A stretch of 64,000 nt of DNA from Clostridiales bacterium (GCA_016342415.1 JAEIOD010000025.1:1-64000); one strand, 5' to 3'. Positions 17,884 through 27,076 are shown, counted from the stretch's first letter. Made by a program: numbers and translations. Notes: generated by a model from the letters alone, not told the origin.

Positions 17884-18176
17884 AATTTTGGATATTTCAC
17901 ACCTTCAGCAATAACATTCTTAAAGATCCAAAAACCTTTTAAAACAAATTCTATATGCTCTGCACCAACTGTTGCCGACTTTTGAATATAAACATTGATA
18001 CCATCTATATCATATGATAGGAATCCTTCAGGTACCTCCGGTACTTGATATGCCACCTCTGGCACTTGGATAATTCCACATCAGCCTCCACCCGTACTGC
18101 GTAAGAACAACGTTATTACGTTTCTATTTTTTTCAAGCAAAAATGCTTTTGCCTTTGACTCTATTGATACTTTCAT
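17880..18176 (-). CDS. CC/Se-motif selenoprotein with in-frame UGA
   Basis: This 98-residue gene carries an in-frame TGA at codon 32 (18083-18081) that I read as selenocysteine. Read through, the frame is continuous from an ATG at 18176, behind an excellent AGGGGG site, to TAA at 17880. The product has STGGG-Sec-CG at residues 28-34, matching the motif of the small CC/Se (HesB-like) selenoprotein family in which Sec-Cys replaces Cys-Cys. The rest has DIDGINVYIQKS and a C-terminal hydrophobic patch. A hairpin able to act as SECIS follows the TGA. It starts 8 bp after the DUF4440 stop codon, so it is in one operon with it. The redox role is inferred. Confidence 0.82.
18020..18077 (-). promoter_or_regulatory. 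Candidate SECIS structure inside the selenoprotein gene
   Basis: After the TGA at 18083-18081 the mRNA can fold an outer stem GGAAT/ATTCC that encloses two hairpins: TGCC-AGAGGT-GGCA (18064-18051) and GTACC-GGA-GGTAC. The first loop begins about 20 nt after the UGA and contains GGU, in the distance range usual for bacterial SECIS elements. Folding was done by eye. Confidence 0.55.
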
Positions 18177-18184
18177 TTTGCCCC

Positions 18185-18550
18185 CTAAATCCCTATATCT
18201 CTATAGAAATAATAATTACCATCGAGACCTTGTTTCCATTCTACAACATATTTGCCTTCATAACGATTGCCATTTTCTATCGTCAATTCATAAGCACCTT
18301 TTTCATAGATTTCATCACTGACTTTATACAAATCAATGGTTTCTATGGTAAACTGAGACGGTCCAATTTGAGCCATCCATGATTTGAGATAGGCTCTAAC
18401 AGCCTCTCTGCCTTCAATAACCTTACCATCAGCTCCAAGAATAGCACCTTCTTCATCAAAATAATCTGCCAACATATCCGCATCTTGATTTTTAAATGAT
18501 TCTATCCAAACTTGATTGCCTTTATCTACTGCAACTCTTATCTTTTCCAT
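18185..18550 (-). CDS. DUF4440/SnoaL-like NTF2-fold protein
   Basis: This 121-residue protein has the cone-shaped NTF2-like fold pattern: an N-terminal helix (WIESFKNQDADMLADYFDE), the GAILGADGKVIEGREAV strand and helix, and C-terminal beta strands with VEWKQGLDGNYYFYRDIGI. Such proteins bind small ligands or act as minor hydrolases or ketosteroid-isomerase-like enzymes; no catalytic residue can be assigned here. AGGAGG precedes the start. It is the first gene of a two-gene unit with the selenoprotein and is divergent from korA. Confidence 0.85.
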   Translation of the reverse strand: MEKIRVAVDKGNQVWIESFKNQDADMLADYFDEEGAILGADGKVIEGREAVRAYLKSWMAQIGPSQFTIETIDLYKVSDEIYEKGAYELTIENGNRYEGKYVVEWKQGLDGNYYFYRDIGI

Positions 18551-18627
18551 CTCACACCTCCTATATTATTATTACCCATAATTATACAGGATAACCGATA
18601 TTATTAAAACACTATTTCCACTAGTTG

Positions 18628-18656
18628 TTGAGAATTCTTATCAATTAAGATACACT
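18628..18656 (+). promoter_or_regulatory. Candidate sigma-A promoter for korAB
   Basis: TTGAGA and TACACT are separated by 17 bp, about 50 bp before the korA start codon. The -10 box is one base off consensus and the -35 is two bases off. Confidence 0.45.
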
Positions 18657-18707
18657 TAGGATATAACAATAAAAAGAGTTTTTTTACTTAATACAAAGGA
18701 GAAGCTT

Positions 18708-20357
18708 ATGAATTATAATATACTAATCGGTGGTGCTGCTGGTCAAGGCATGAAAAGCTTATCAAACATTATCAGTTTTTCTCTAAAACGACATGGCTTT
18801 CATGTTTTTATGAGCACTGTGTATATGTCACGTATCAGAGGTGGACATAATTTCTTTCAAATCAGATTTTCAGATGAACCTGTTTTAAGTCATTATGATA
18901 CCTTTGACATGGTATTAGCGCTTAATCAGGAAACCATCGACTTACATCAGGACTCTGTTAAAGACTATATATTGTGTGATTACTCGTTGTCTCATGATAA
19001 GAAAATCGGTGTTCCAGCGAAACAAACAGCCAAAGAACTTGATCATCCTCAAGGTGAAAACATCGTTCTTTTAGGTGCTTTTGTAAAAGCTTTCAAATTG
19101 GATTTAGATATCTTTAAATTGGTCATAAAAGAAACATTTAAAAACAAAACATCCGACCTCAATACTCAAGCTTTAACAATTGGATACAATTCAATTGAAA
19201 ACTATTATACATCTGAAGACAAAAAAGCAGACAATGCCATTATCATCAACGGTAACACCAGTATTGCACTTGGCGCTATTACAGCCGGACTTTCGGTCTA
19301 CTCTGCTTATCCTATGACACCTGCAACAAGCATTATGAATTACTTGTTGAAAACGGAAAAACAAGCAGGTTTTATTGTGGAACAGGCTGAAGATGAAATT
19401 GCAGCCATTCATATTGCTTTGGGGGCATCGGCAGCAGGCGTTAGAAGTATGACAGCCTCTTCCGGTGGTGGTTTATCATTGATGGTAGAAGCACTTGGAT
19501 TAACTGCAATTACTGAAACACCACTTGTTATTGTGGATGTTATGAGACCCGGACCAGCTACTGGACTTGCTACCAAAACAGGTCAAAGTGATTTAAGTTT
19601 TCTTTTAACTGCATCACAAGACGAATTACCTAGAATGATTATAGCCATTAGAGATCAGGAAGATGCCTTTTATCAAACCATCAGAGCTTTTGACCTGGCA
19701 GACAAGTATCAGATACCAGTTATAATTTTAAACGATCAATATCTTGCTGATGCTTCAAAAACAATCGAAAAATTTGATTTTGATATTGAAATAGATAGAC
19801 ATCTTGCTTTAGAAGACATTCTTGATACGCCTTATAAACGTTATAAATTTACTGAAACTGGTGTATCGCCTAGAATTATTCCAGGACAATATAACCGTCC
19901 CGTCATTGCAGATAATCATGAACACAATGAACTTGGAGAAATTACAGAAGATCCTAAAAACAGAGTTAAGATGCACTTGAAACGGTTGAAAAAAATGGAT
20001 ACTTTAAAACATGATTTAATGGAACCAAAATATGTAGGACCAGAAACTACAAATATCGTACTAGTAGGTTTTGGCTCCACTCAAGGTGCCATCGAAGAAG
20101 CGGTTCTCACTCTAAATCAGAAAGGTCATAAAGTCTCCGGTATGATATTTGGCGATGTTTACCCTCTTCCTATCAAACTTTTAGAACAGTATAAAGACAA
20201 AATACTTATTAATGTAGAAATGAATGCCACGGGACAATTCAGTCGTTTAATCAGAATGGAAACCGGTATTACTTTTGAAGATAGCATTCTTAAGTTCGAC
20301 GGTTTGCAACTCAGCGCAAAAGACATTGAGGAGGTATTATATGAACGACACTTTTAA
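18708..20357 (+). CDS. 2-oxoacid:ferredoxin oxidoreductase, fused gamma-alpha subunit
   Basis: This 549-residue subunit belongs to the enzyme that oxidatively decarboxylates a 2-oxoacid to acyl-CoA with ferredoxin as electron acceptor. Residues 1-170 are the gamma domain (GGAAGQGMKSL at the start). From about residue 180 comes the alpha/pyrimidine domain with SAYPMTPATSIM, EDEIAAIHIALGASAAG and MTASSGGGLSLM. The C-terminal transketolase-like domain has VLVGFGSTQGAI. The gamma-alpha fusion is typical of KorA and related types. The coding region overlaps the beta gene by 17 bp. The exact substrate (2-oxoglutarate, pyruvate or branched-chain) cannot be fixed from sequence. Confidence 0.9.
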   Translation: MNYNILIGGAAGQGMKSLSNIISFSLKRHGFHVFMSTVYMSRIRGGHNFFQIRFSDEPVLSHYDTFDMVLALNQETIDLHQDSVKDYILCDYSLSHDKKIGVPAKQTAKELDHPQGENIVLLGAFVKAFKLDLDIFKLVIKETFKNKTSDLNTQALTIGYNSIENYYTSEDKKADNAIIINGNTSIALGAITAGLSVYSAYPMTPATSIMNYLLKTEKQAGFIVEQAEDEIAAIHIALGASAAGVRSMTASSGGGLSLMVEALGLTAITETPLVIVDVMRPGPATGLATKTGQSDLSFLLTASQDELPRMIIAIRDQEDAFYQTIRAFDLADKYQIPVIILNDQYLADASKTIEKFDFDIEIDRHLALEDILDTPYKRYKFTETGVSPRIIPGQYNRPVIADNHEHNELGEITEDPKNRVKMHLKRLKKMDTLKHDLMEPKYVGPETTNIVLVGFGSTQGAIEEAVLTLNQKGHKVSGMIFGDVYPLPIKLLEQYKDKILINVEMNATGQFSRLIRMETGITFEDSILKFDGLQLSAKDIEEVLYERHF

Positions 20358-21183
20358 GATTTTCAATACAAACAACAAAATATCCTGGTGCCCTGGTTGT
20401 GGGGATTTTTCAATCCTGCTAACACTAAAACAGGCAATCTTTGAACTCGGATTGAAACCACATAACACTATGATTGTTTCGGGAATCGGTCAAGCAGCCA
20501 AAACACCCCAATACGTCAATGCCAATAGTTTTAATTCGTTACACGGCAGAGCTTTACCTCCAGCTCTAGGGATTCATATGGCCAACCCGGATTTAAATAT
20601 TTTTGTCACTTCAGGTGACGGTGATACTTATGGTGAAGGTGGTAATCATTTTATTCATAATATTAGAAGAAATCCAAATATTGTACACTTAGTCTATAAC
20701 AATAGAGTTTACGGTTTAACCAAAGGTCAAACCTCACCTACTACTGATATTGGATCCATTACGACAAATGCTGTTGAAGGCAATAAAACACCACCACTAA
20801 ATCCTCTAACACTCGCTTTAACAATGGGGGCGGGATTTGTCGCAAGAGGTTATGCACACCACAGAGAAGAGTTAAAAGAAATCATAAAAGCTGCTTATAA
20901 CTACAGGGGTTATGCCATTGTTGATATTTTGCAACCTTGTCCATCATTTAATAAAAAGAATACCCCCAAGTGGTATGAACAAAATACTTATTTCTTTGAT
21001 GAAAAAAATTCAGACTTTAATAAAGCTTACAATTTGGCTAGTCATGTTAATGAAGACATTCCCTTGGGTATACTATATGAAGTCCAAAAGGATAGCTATT
21101 TAGACAGACTGCAAAAAAAGCCGCTTCAAAAGAGAATTTTTTATGGTAAAGATGCAGAAAAATTTATTTCGGGCTTCGAATAA
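20341..21183 (+). CDS. 2-oxoacid:ferredoxin oxidoreductase, beta subunit
   Basis: This 280-residue thiamine-diphosphate-binding subunit is the partner of the gamma-alpha subunit before it. It begins with the iron-sulfur and TPP motif SWCPGCGDFS near residue 16. The Mg-TPP site is GDGDTYGEGGNHF near 92, followed by NNRVYGLTKGQTSPTT. A third Cys in LQPCPSFN near residue 200 completes the cluster ligands. The start ATG at 20341 is chosen for its GAGGAGG site inside the end of the alpha gene; the open frame continues 22 codons further upstream without a better site. It supplies reduced ferredoxin for the anaerobe's redox metabolism. Confidence 0.92.
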   Translation: MNDTFKIFNTNNKISWCPGCGDFSILLTLKQAIFELGLKPHNTMIVSGIGQAAKTPQYVNANSFNSLHGRALPPALGIHMANPDLNIFVTSGDGDTYGEGGNHFIHNIRRNPNIVHLVYNNRVYGLTKGQTSPTTDIGSITTNAVEGNKTPPLNPLTLALTMGAGFVARGYAHHREELKEIIKAAYNYRGYAIVDILQPCPSFNKKNTPKWYEQNTYFFDEKNSDFNKAYNLASHVNEDIPLGILYEVQKDSYLDRLQKKPLQKRIFYGKDAEKFISGFE

Positions 21184-21186
21184 GTG

Positions 21187-21216
21187 TTGTCTTATAACAC
21201 GTTTTGGAGATATAAT
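21187..21216 (+). promoter_or_regulatory. Candidate promoter of the HD-GYP gene
   Basis: TTGTCT and a perfect TATAAT are spaced 18 bp apart, 19 bp before the HD-GYP start codon and partly overlapping the korB stop region. Confidence 0.55.
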
Positions 21217-21234
21217 GTAATCAGGAGGTAATCT

Positions 21235-22299
21235 ATGAGAGCTATACCTACAAAATATGTTAAAGATGGTAGTATATTGGGTGAAAATTTATATACTGCC
21301 GAAGGTCAAGTCTTGGTTAAATCGGGTGCTAAACTCACAACTAGCTTAATTGGGAAAATAGAAGGCAATCGTATTTATACCGTTTATGTAAAAGATGTCC
21401 ACAGTGACATTGAAGTCAGCAGACTTCTTGAACAATCTTTTAGAGTAAAAGGTTCAATGTTAATAAAGGAGTTATTTTCACTCGCTGAAAATAACAAATC
21501 CATATTGGAGTGTCATGACAAACTTTCTGCATACGCTAATGATGTTTTATATGAACTCAAATCATTTAGACATCATGCCATTGAATACATTGATATAAAA
21601 AACGTGGATGCCTATATGTACAGCTCAGCTTTAAACGTAGCACTTTTATCTTCATTGATCGCATGGGATTTACATTACAACGACGATATGGTTAAACAAG
21701 TTTTTTTAGGCGCAATTTATCATGATATCGGTATTGCATTATTGCCAAATGATGTCATTAATAAATCCACAGCATTGACGATAGAAGAGAAAATGATGAT
21801 ATTAAATCATCCAGCTACTGGTTATGAGTTTTCTAAAGGCATGTCTTTTTTATCTGCATATATCAAACAGATTATCCTGCAACATCATGAATGTTTAGAC
21901 GGATCGGGATATCCTCTTCGAAATAAAGGTGATGAAATCGCACAAATTGCTCAAATTGTTGGCATTTCGGATGTATACGATGCGATGACTTCAGACAGAC
22001 CTTACAAGAGAGCTGTTGCTCCTAATGAAGCACTAGAGTTTCTTTTGGGTTCTGGTGGCAAATATGACAAGGCTGTCTTTGATGCTTTCATTGGACGAAT
22101 TACGCCTTATCCAAGAGGTAGTATTGTTGAATTATCAAGTGGTAAACATGCTGTTGTGGATGAAGTGCCAAAAGATTTTCCACTTCGACCAGTTATTCGA
22201 ATTATCACACCAACTGCTGATGGTTACGACTATCAAGAAATCGACCTGAAAAAGCATCATAATCTGGTGATTAATAAAATTAGTTATGAAATGATATAA
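21235..22299 (+). CDS. HD-GYP domain c-di-GMP phosphodiesterase
   Basis: This 354-residue soluble protein has an N-terminal region of about 110 residues with a VKSGAKLT segment, followed by an HD-GYP domain. The metal-binding HD pair is HDIG at 163-166. HHE near 218 and the name-giving DGSGYP follow, then ISDVYDAMTSDRPYK. All residues usual for hydrolysing c-di-GMP to pGpG and GMP are present. The C-terminal 75 residues form a small beta-rich extension. AGGAGG lies before the start. It complements the EAL and second HD-GYP proteins in this window. Confidence 0.92.
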   Translation: MRAIPTKYVKDGSILGENLYTAEGQVLVKSGAKLTTSLIGKIEGNRIYTVYVKDVHSDIEVSRLLEQSFRVKGSMLIKELFSLAENNKSILECHDKLSAYANDVLYELKSFRHHAIEYIDIKNVDAYMYSSALNVALLSSLIAWDLHYNDDMVKQVFLGAIYHDIGIALLPNDVINKSTALTIEEKMMILNHPATGYEFSKGMSFLSAYIKQIILQHHECLDGSGYPLRNKGDEIAQIAQIVGISDVYDAMTSDRPYKRAVAPNEALEFLLGSGGKYDKAVFDAFIGRITPYPRGSIVELSSGKHAVVDEVPKDFPLRPVIRIITPTADGYDYQEIDLKKHHNLVINKISYEMI

Positions 22300-22303
22300 G
22301 CTA

Positions 22304-22344
22304 ATGGAGAATTTACATTTTTAATGTGATTCTTCATTTTTTTT
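22304..22344 (+). terminator. Terminator of the HD-GYP gene
   Basis: A long, partly imperfect stem (ATGGAGAATTTACATT against AATGTGATTCTTCAT) is followed by T8 directly after the stop codon. Confidence 0.75.
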
Positions 22345-22372
22345 CATGAAATTCCATTCACTTTTTCAACAA

Positions 22373-22398
22373 AGAACCCATTCAATTGAATGGGTTCT
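22373..22398. terminator. Terminator of the rubrerythrin operon
   Basis: A perfect 26-bp palindrome (AGAACCCATTCAA and its complement) is followed by TTTGTTG on the minus strand. It lies 55 bp after the ferritin-like stop codon. Confidence 0.65.
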
Positions 22399-22452
22399 AA
22401 TTAATATAAGTTCATACTTATCACCAGCAAAACTCTCTTTTGAATTGTCTAT

Positions 22453-22941
22453 TTAAAATGGTGCAAATCCTTGTTCGTTCCACCAGTCATCCTTTAATAA
22501 ATTATACTCTTTATTAAAAGTTTCATAATGGTTTCTTTCCCAAGTTTCCAGGATAGCAAACAATTTCTTTGCGATTTCATCATCAACTTCATTTCCAACT
22601 TTTTGATAAAACTCATATGAAGTCTTTTCAAGTTGCAAAGCAATACCAAATACGCTTAAAGTGGTTTTAGGATTTTCTCTGTCTAAGTGTTTCCAATTAA
22701 AAATATCTGGTGTTGGTGGTGCTTCTATTGTATCTAGATCCAATTCATGCTCTTTACCGTCTAGTTTCTTATGTAAATCTTGTAACCACACCACATGTTT
22801 TCTCTCTTCTTCAGCTAATTCCAAATATGTTTCTTTAATTGATTGATCTCTTGATTGACCAGCTGCCATTCTATAAAACTCATAACCTTCGATTTCATTA
22901 ATAATAGCTTGTTTGATATAACTCAATGTTTGACTATTCAT
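22453..22941 (-). CDS. Ferritin-like di-iron protein
   Basis: This 162-residue four-helix ferritin-like protein has iron-ligand motifs in pairs: NEIEGYEFY near residue 16, EEERKH near 48, LEKTSYEFY near 107 and ETWERNHYE near 137. It lacks a rubredoxin-like tail, so it is a reduced or erythrin-only relative of rubrerythrin, probably acting in peroxide or iron handling. It starts 9 bp after the rubrerythrin stop codon with its own AAGGAG site, so the two are co-transcribed. Confidence 0.85.
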   Translation of the reverse strand: MNSQTLSYIKQAIINEIEGYEFYRMAAGQSRDQSIKETYLELAEEERKHVVWLQDLHKKLDGKEHELDLDTIEAPPTPDIFNWKHLDRENPKTTLSVFGIALQLEKTSYEFYQKVGNEVDDEIAKKLFAILETWERNHYETFNKEYNLLKDDWWNEQGFAPF

Positions 22942-22950
22942 AACAGCTCC

Positions 22951-23526
22951 TTAATAGTTGACTTCTTTCTTCTCAAAATAACCTTGTGGATGCTGGCACG
23001 TAGGACATTCATTAGGTGCAGATGTGCCTTCATGAACGTGTCCACATTTTCTACACTTCCAACGTGTTGGCTCTTGTTTTGTAAATACTTCTTCAGTTTC
23101 AATATTATTAGCCAACTTTAAGTATCTTGCTTCATGCTCTTTTTCAACTTTCGCTATATTTCTAAAAGTTCTTGCGACATCTGAAAAGCCCTCTTCTTCT
23201 GCAATTCTAGCAAACTCAGGATATAATTCAGTCCACTCCTCATTCTCACCAGCTGCTGCAGCTTTTAGATTTTCTACTGTAGAACTGATTTTACCAGCAG
23301 GATACATTGCTGTAATTTCAACAGCTTCACCTGATTCTAAGAACTTAAAGAATGTTTTAGCATGTTGTTCTTCATTTAACGCTGTTTCCATAAACAAAGC
23401 TGAAATCTGTTCAAAACCTTCTTTTTTTGCCACTTTAGCAAAAAAAGTATAACGGTTTTTAGCTTGTGATTCTCCAGCAAAAGCTTTCAATAAATTTTTT
23501 TCTGTTTTACTACCGACAATTGACAT
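22951..23526 (-). CDS. Rubrerythrin
   Basis: This 191-residue rubrerythrin reduces hydrogen peroxide to water using electrons from rubredoxin or NADH oxidoreductases. The erythrin four-helix domain has [12 protein letters not shown] near residue 14, NEEQHAKTF near 50, [20 protein letters not shown] and [10 protein letters not shown]. The C-terminal rubredoxin-like iron site has CRKCG near 157 and CPTC near 172. AAGGAGG precedes the start. It is the first gene of the pair with the ferritin-like gene. The gene suits a strict anaerobe exposed to oxygen stress. Confidence 0.95.
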   Translation of the reverse strand: MSIVGSKTEKNLLKAFAGESQAKNRYTFFAKVAKKEGFEQISALFMETALNEEQHAKTFFKFLESGEAVEITAMYPAGKISSTVENLKAAAAGENEEWTELYPEFARIAEEEGFSDVARTFRNIAKVEKEHEARYLKLANNIETEEVFTKQEPTRWKCRKCGHVHEGTSAPNECPTCQHPQGYFEKKEVNY

Positions 23527-23703
23527 AAACTCCTCCTTTTATAGTTATCTCCATTTAATTATACCAATATTCAGAAATATTTAATCAGATTAAAGGAATA
23601 AAAAATTTAATTTCCCAAGATATGAATATTTTACTTGGATTAACTTTATTTATTCCTAAGTCATATGTTATAATCTTCATATTAGCAATCTAAGGAGGGT
23701 CTC

Positions 23704-24123
23704 ATGCACGATACATTAACACCAAATGTACTAAAAGTAGAATTTTCTAGAAAAGTTATCCAAATAAGAGCACTAGTTGCATTAGGTAATAATCTAATGA
23801 AAAATAATCCTGAAAAAAATTATAGGTTATTACTGGTTACTTCAGCAGGTCATATCACTGGGCAATACTGTGAATTATACTGTAGTGATGATCTAAGTTG
23901 TCCATGTAATGATCACGAATTTGATATTTCAAAAGTAGATGAATTAGCAAACAAAGTATTAATCGATGCTGAGTCTGAACTGGTTAACATCAAACTAGTT
24001 GATAACGCTGAGTTCATCAAATTAATTGATGTTACAATTGAAAATAATAATACCACAACTAAGTTCCATCAGTTAAACATCTACGCTGATCAGGTTATTG
24101 CATTTTCATTATTAGAAGTATAA
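23704..24123 (+). CDS. Conserved-looking hypothetical protein, 139 aa
   Basis: I do not recognise this protein. It is soluble and acidic, has an alternating hydrophobic pattern (YRLLLVTSAGHITGQ near residue 40) and a compact cysteine group (YCELYCSDDLSCPC at 57-70) that could bind metal. The ribosome site AAGGAGG is strong and a clean terminator follows, so it is expressed alone. It is divergent from rubrerythrin, which may hint at an oxidative-stress or metal role; that is only neighbourhood inference. Confidence 0.75.
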   Translation: MHDTLTPNVLKVEFSRKVIQIRALVALGNNLMKNNPEKNYRLLLVTSAGHITGQYCELYCSDDLSCPCNDHEFDISKVDELANKVLIDAESELVNIKLVDNAEFIKLIDVTIENNNTTTKFHQLNIYADQVIAFSLLEV

Positions 24124-24147
24124 ATATAACAATATTAAAAGCAAAAG

Positions 24148-24180
24148 GACTGTATCTAATCAGATACAGTCTTATTTTTT
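24148..24180. terminator. Bidirectional terminator
   Basis: A perfect 10-bp stem (GACTGTATCT/AGATACAGTC, loop of 4) is followed by TTATTTTTT on the plus strand and by T-rich sequence on the minus strand. It ends the 139-aa gene and the convergent GGDEF-EAL gene, whose stop codon lies inside it. Confidence 0.85.
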
Positions 24181-27020
24181 ACAACATATTCAATAAATTC
24201 TTCTATTGGAAGTGGTTTACTAAAGATATACCCTTGAGCCTCTTCACACAATCTTGTTTCTATATATGAGAGTTGTTCTTCGGTTTCTATTCCTTCGGCG
24301 ACTACACTTAAGTTCAGATTCTTAGCTAGACCAATAATCGCTGAAACTAATTTCTGACTCATGTCTTCGTCAATTGCATTTATGAACGAACGATCAATCT
24401 TAAGTTTAGATAACGGTAAATCTTTGATATATGATAATGAAGAATATCCCGTACCGAAGTCATCTACTGAAATTGAAACACCTAATTTCTTAATCTCGTT
24501 TAGAACCTCTAAAATACTATTTAAGTCATTAATAAATAGACCTTCCGTTATTTCAATCGTTATCCTTGAAGCATCAATATCAACTTCTTCTATTGTATCT
24601 TTTAACAGACCGATAAAATTGGAATCTAAAAACTGCATCACAGAAACATTCACTGCAACCACAAGTTCATGATGACCTAAATCATGTATTTTCTTCGTTT
24701 CAATTAATGCTCTTTTTAAAACCCATTCACCAATTGAAATCATCAAGTCAGTCTTTTCGGCTAAAGGAATAAAAACTGCAGGCGATATAACACCCAACTT
24801 TTTGTTGTTCCAGCGTAAAAGTGCTTCCATACCAGTTACTTTTTTAGACTGAACAGATACTATCGGCTGATAATATAATTTGAACTCATCCAAATCAATC
24901 GCACTTCTCAGCTCATTGAGTAATGACATTCTCATACGAGCAGAATCATTCATTTCTGCACTATAGAATTCATAACGTCCTTTATTCACTTCTTTTGCAT
25001 GAATCATTGCATTTGTAGCATATTTAAACAAATCTGTAGGTTCTTCTGTATCAAAAGGATATGAACTGATACCCAGACTAGATCCTATCGTAATATCATA
25101 CTCATCTACTTTAAATGATTTTTTAAAACCTAAGTTAACCTCTTCAACTATTGATATTAAGTTCTTCAACTTATTGTCTTTAAATATAAATGCAAACTCA
25201 TCACCGCTTAACTTAAACAAGATACATTCATCTGGTAAAATCAAACTCAACCGTTCAGCTATTGCTAGAATTAATCGATCGCCGAAAGTCCAACTATATG
25301 CCTCATTTACTTTTCTAAATTCATCTAATCCTACAACTATTAAAGAAACAAATTGCCCTTTTTCGCTTTTCATTTCTTTTAAGATATTTAAAAGAGCTTT
25401 TTTATTGGGTAAATCTGTACTCGAATCAAAATTCTCAAGATAGTCAATAATCCTATCTTTTCTCACACGTTCATCTATTTCTAATTGTAGCATTTCATTT
25501 TGTGATGCCATTTGATCGAAAGAAGTTTTTATCTCTTTAATCATATCTTTAAATGCAGATGCCAATAATCCAATTTCATCCTCAGTCTTGATTTGAATAT
25601 CTACATCGTAATTTTTTCTTTTAACAGAGTTTGCTGCTTCTGATAATTCTACAAGCTCTCTTGTTACAATTGAATTGAATTTATAAATCATCAATAAAAT
25701 AACAACAGCAAGAACAAATGTCATGATAAAAGTATTCAATATCAATTGAGAAACTTGCTCATTTATACCGTTCTCAATTCTGTTATACATTTTATAAACT
25801 TCTTCTTTGGGTACTAAGAAACCAATTTGCCACGTTTCTTCAAAGAAACTTTGTTCGGGTAACCAACTTTGATATTCATACAAATTTCTTGAAGCAAAAA
25901 TATATTCGATATCGTCGATTACAATAGTTTCCATAATAGAGTCAACGGTTGTATTCATGACTAAATTTCTAACAGAATCAGAAGAAGAATTAGTCAAAAA
26001 TCGCTCTAAACGATTGAAGCCTTCAGCACTATCAATTGTACTCTCCGTATCATTAAGCAAACCTAGTATTTCTTGTCCATATTCATTAACAGCAAAAACA
26101 TTACCATTTGACTGTGTTACAAAAGCAAAACCCGTATCTGAGATGTTTATCTCTTCTATTAATGATGTGATTTTACCAATTGACACATCATAACTTAAAG
26201 TTCCTTCAAACTCATCAAAAGCTTCATTTGCTAAAGGTTGTGACATTGTCAAAACCAAATCACCAGTTAATCCATCTTGTACTGGAGGTGTTACCCTAAG
26301 TAAAGTATGAATTTCATCAGGTTCTATTGTTTGTATCAATTCACGCCATTCAGCTGCTAAACCGGGATTAAAGGTTTCCCAAATTGGAGTATCAAAAATC
26401 TCAGGATATACCGAAAGAACATCATTACCTATATCACTCCAAGGCGTTAATCTGAATATTTCACGATTTTCACCACCTTGAAAATAGATCTGCAGTTTAT
26501 CAACACCATATTCAACAAACGACGGTAGTATTAAGTCTAATATTTTAGTGTCTTCAATTAAACTGATCGCCTCTTTGTTTATTTCTCCATCATCAATCAT
26601 GTAGCTGGCAACAAAAACAACTGAAGCTTCATCTGAATTATTTTGAATATAATTCTCATAAACCATTAAGTCATCATCAAAATAATCCGAAGTTTTCATA
26701 CTTTCTACTAAAGGATCCAAATTGGATCTGTTACTAAAAAACGTTTGAAGGGTGTTTGATAATGCGTCCAATTCATTAAAAATAGAATTCATTTGACCAT
26801 CGATGTATATATTAACAGAATCCAAATAGTTTCCATAATACTCTTCTACTAAAACACTCAACTCCGCTTCTGTGACATCTAAAGCCTGTTCCTTCATACG
26901 TGTTAAACTAATATAGCTTAAACTTGAAATCACAATCATAAATACGATAAGACAAATAGAAGTTATCCAAATCATTTTTAAGTTTATGCTAGATTTAATA
27001 CGTTTAATAATACGCTTCAT
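24156..27020 (-). CDS. Membrane GGDEF-EAL protein with large extracellular Cache-like sensor
   Basis: This 954-residue c-di-GMP turnover protein has TM1 at about 18-38, an extracytoplasmic Cache-like sensor of about 380 residues, TM2 at about 425-447 and then HAMP. The GGDEF motif reads SGDEF near residue 605, with no RxxD I-site five residues upstream. The EAL domain has MEALLRW near 730, and DDFGTGYSSL with a C-terminal QGYIFSKPL. The EAL catalytic signature looks intact, so phosphodiesterase activity is likely. SGDEF variants may still act as cyclases or bind GTP for regulation. AGGGGG precedes the start, and the 3' end lies inside a terminator hairpin. Confidence 0.93.
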   Translation of the reverse strand: MKRIIKRIKSSINLKMIWITSICLIVFMIVISSLSYISLTRMKEQALDVTEAELSVLVEEYYGNYLDSVNIYIDGQMNSIFNELDALSNTLQTFFSNRSNLDPLVESMKTSDYFDDDLMVYENYIQNNSDEASVVFVASYMIDDGEINKEAISLIEDTKILDLILPSFVEYGVDKLQIYFQGGENREIFRLTPWSDIGNDVLSVYPEIFDTPIWETFNPGLAAEWRELIQTIEPDEIHTLLRVTPPVQDGLTGDLVLTMSQPLANEAFDEFEGTLSYDVSIGKITSLIEEINISDTGFAFVTQSNGNVFAVNEYGQEILGLLNDTESTIDSAEGFNRLERFLTNSSSDSVRNLVMNTTVDSIMETIVIDDIEYIFASRNLYEYQSWLPEQSFFEETWQIGFLVPKEEVYKMYNRIENGINEQVSQLILNTFIMTFVLAVVILLMIYKFNSIVTRELVELSEAANSVKRKNYDVDIQIKTEDEIGLLASAFKDMIKEIKTSFDQMASQNEMLQLEIDERVRKDRIIDYLENFDSSTDLPNKKALLNILKEMKSEKGQFVSLIVVGLDEFRKVNEAYSWTFGDRLILAIAERLSLILPDECILFKLSGDEFAFIFKDNKLKNLISIVEEVNLGFKKSFKVDEYDITIGSSLGISSYPFDTEEPTDLFKYATNAMIHAKEVNKGRYEFYSAEMNDSARMRMSLLNELRSAIDLDEFKLYYQPIVSVQSKKVTGMEALLRWNNKKLGVISPAVFIPLAEKTDLMISIGEWVLKRALIETKKIHDLGHHELVVAVNVSVMQFLDSNFIGLLKDTIEEVDIDASRITIEITEGLFINDLNSILEVLNEIKKLGVSISVDDFGTGYSSLSYIKDLPLSKLKIDRSFINAIDEDMSQKLVSAIIGLAKNLNLSVVAEGIETEEQLSYIETRLCEEAQGYIFSKPLPIEEFIEYVVKNKTVSD

Positions 27021-27076
27021 TTTGCCCCCTTTTATACACTAATTCAATTATACCCTAAAAGAGGCAAAATAAATCA

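Noticed and set aside
17880..18065. A stand-alone 61-aa protein starting at GTG 18065
   Set aside because: It has no ribosome site and is simply the part of the selenoprotein after the UGA codon.
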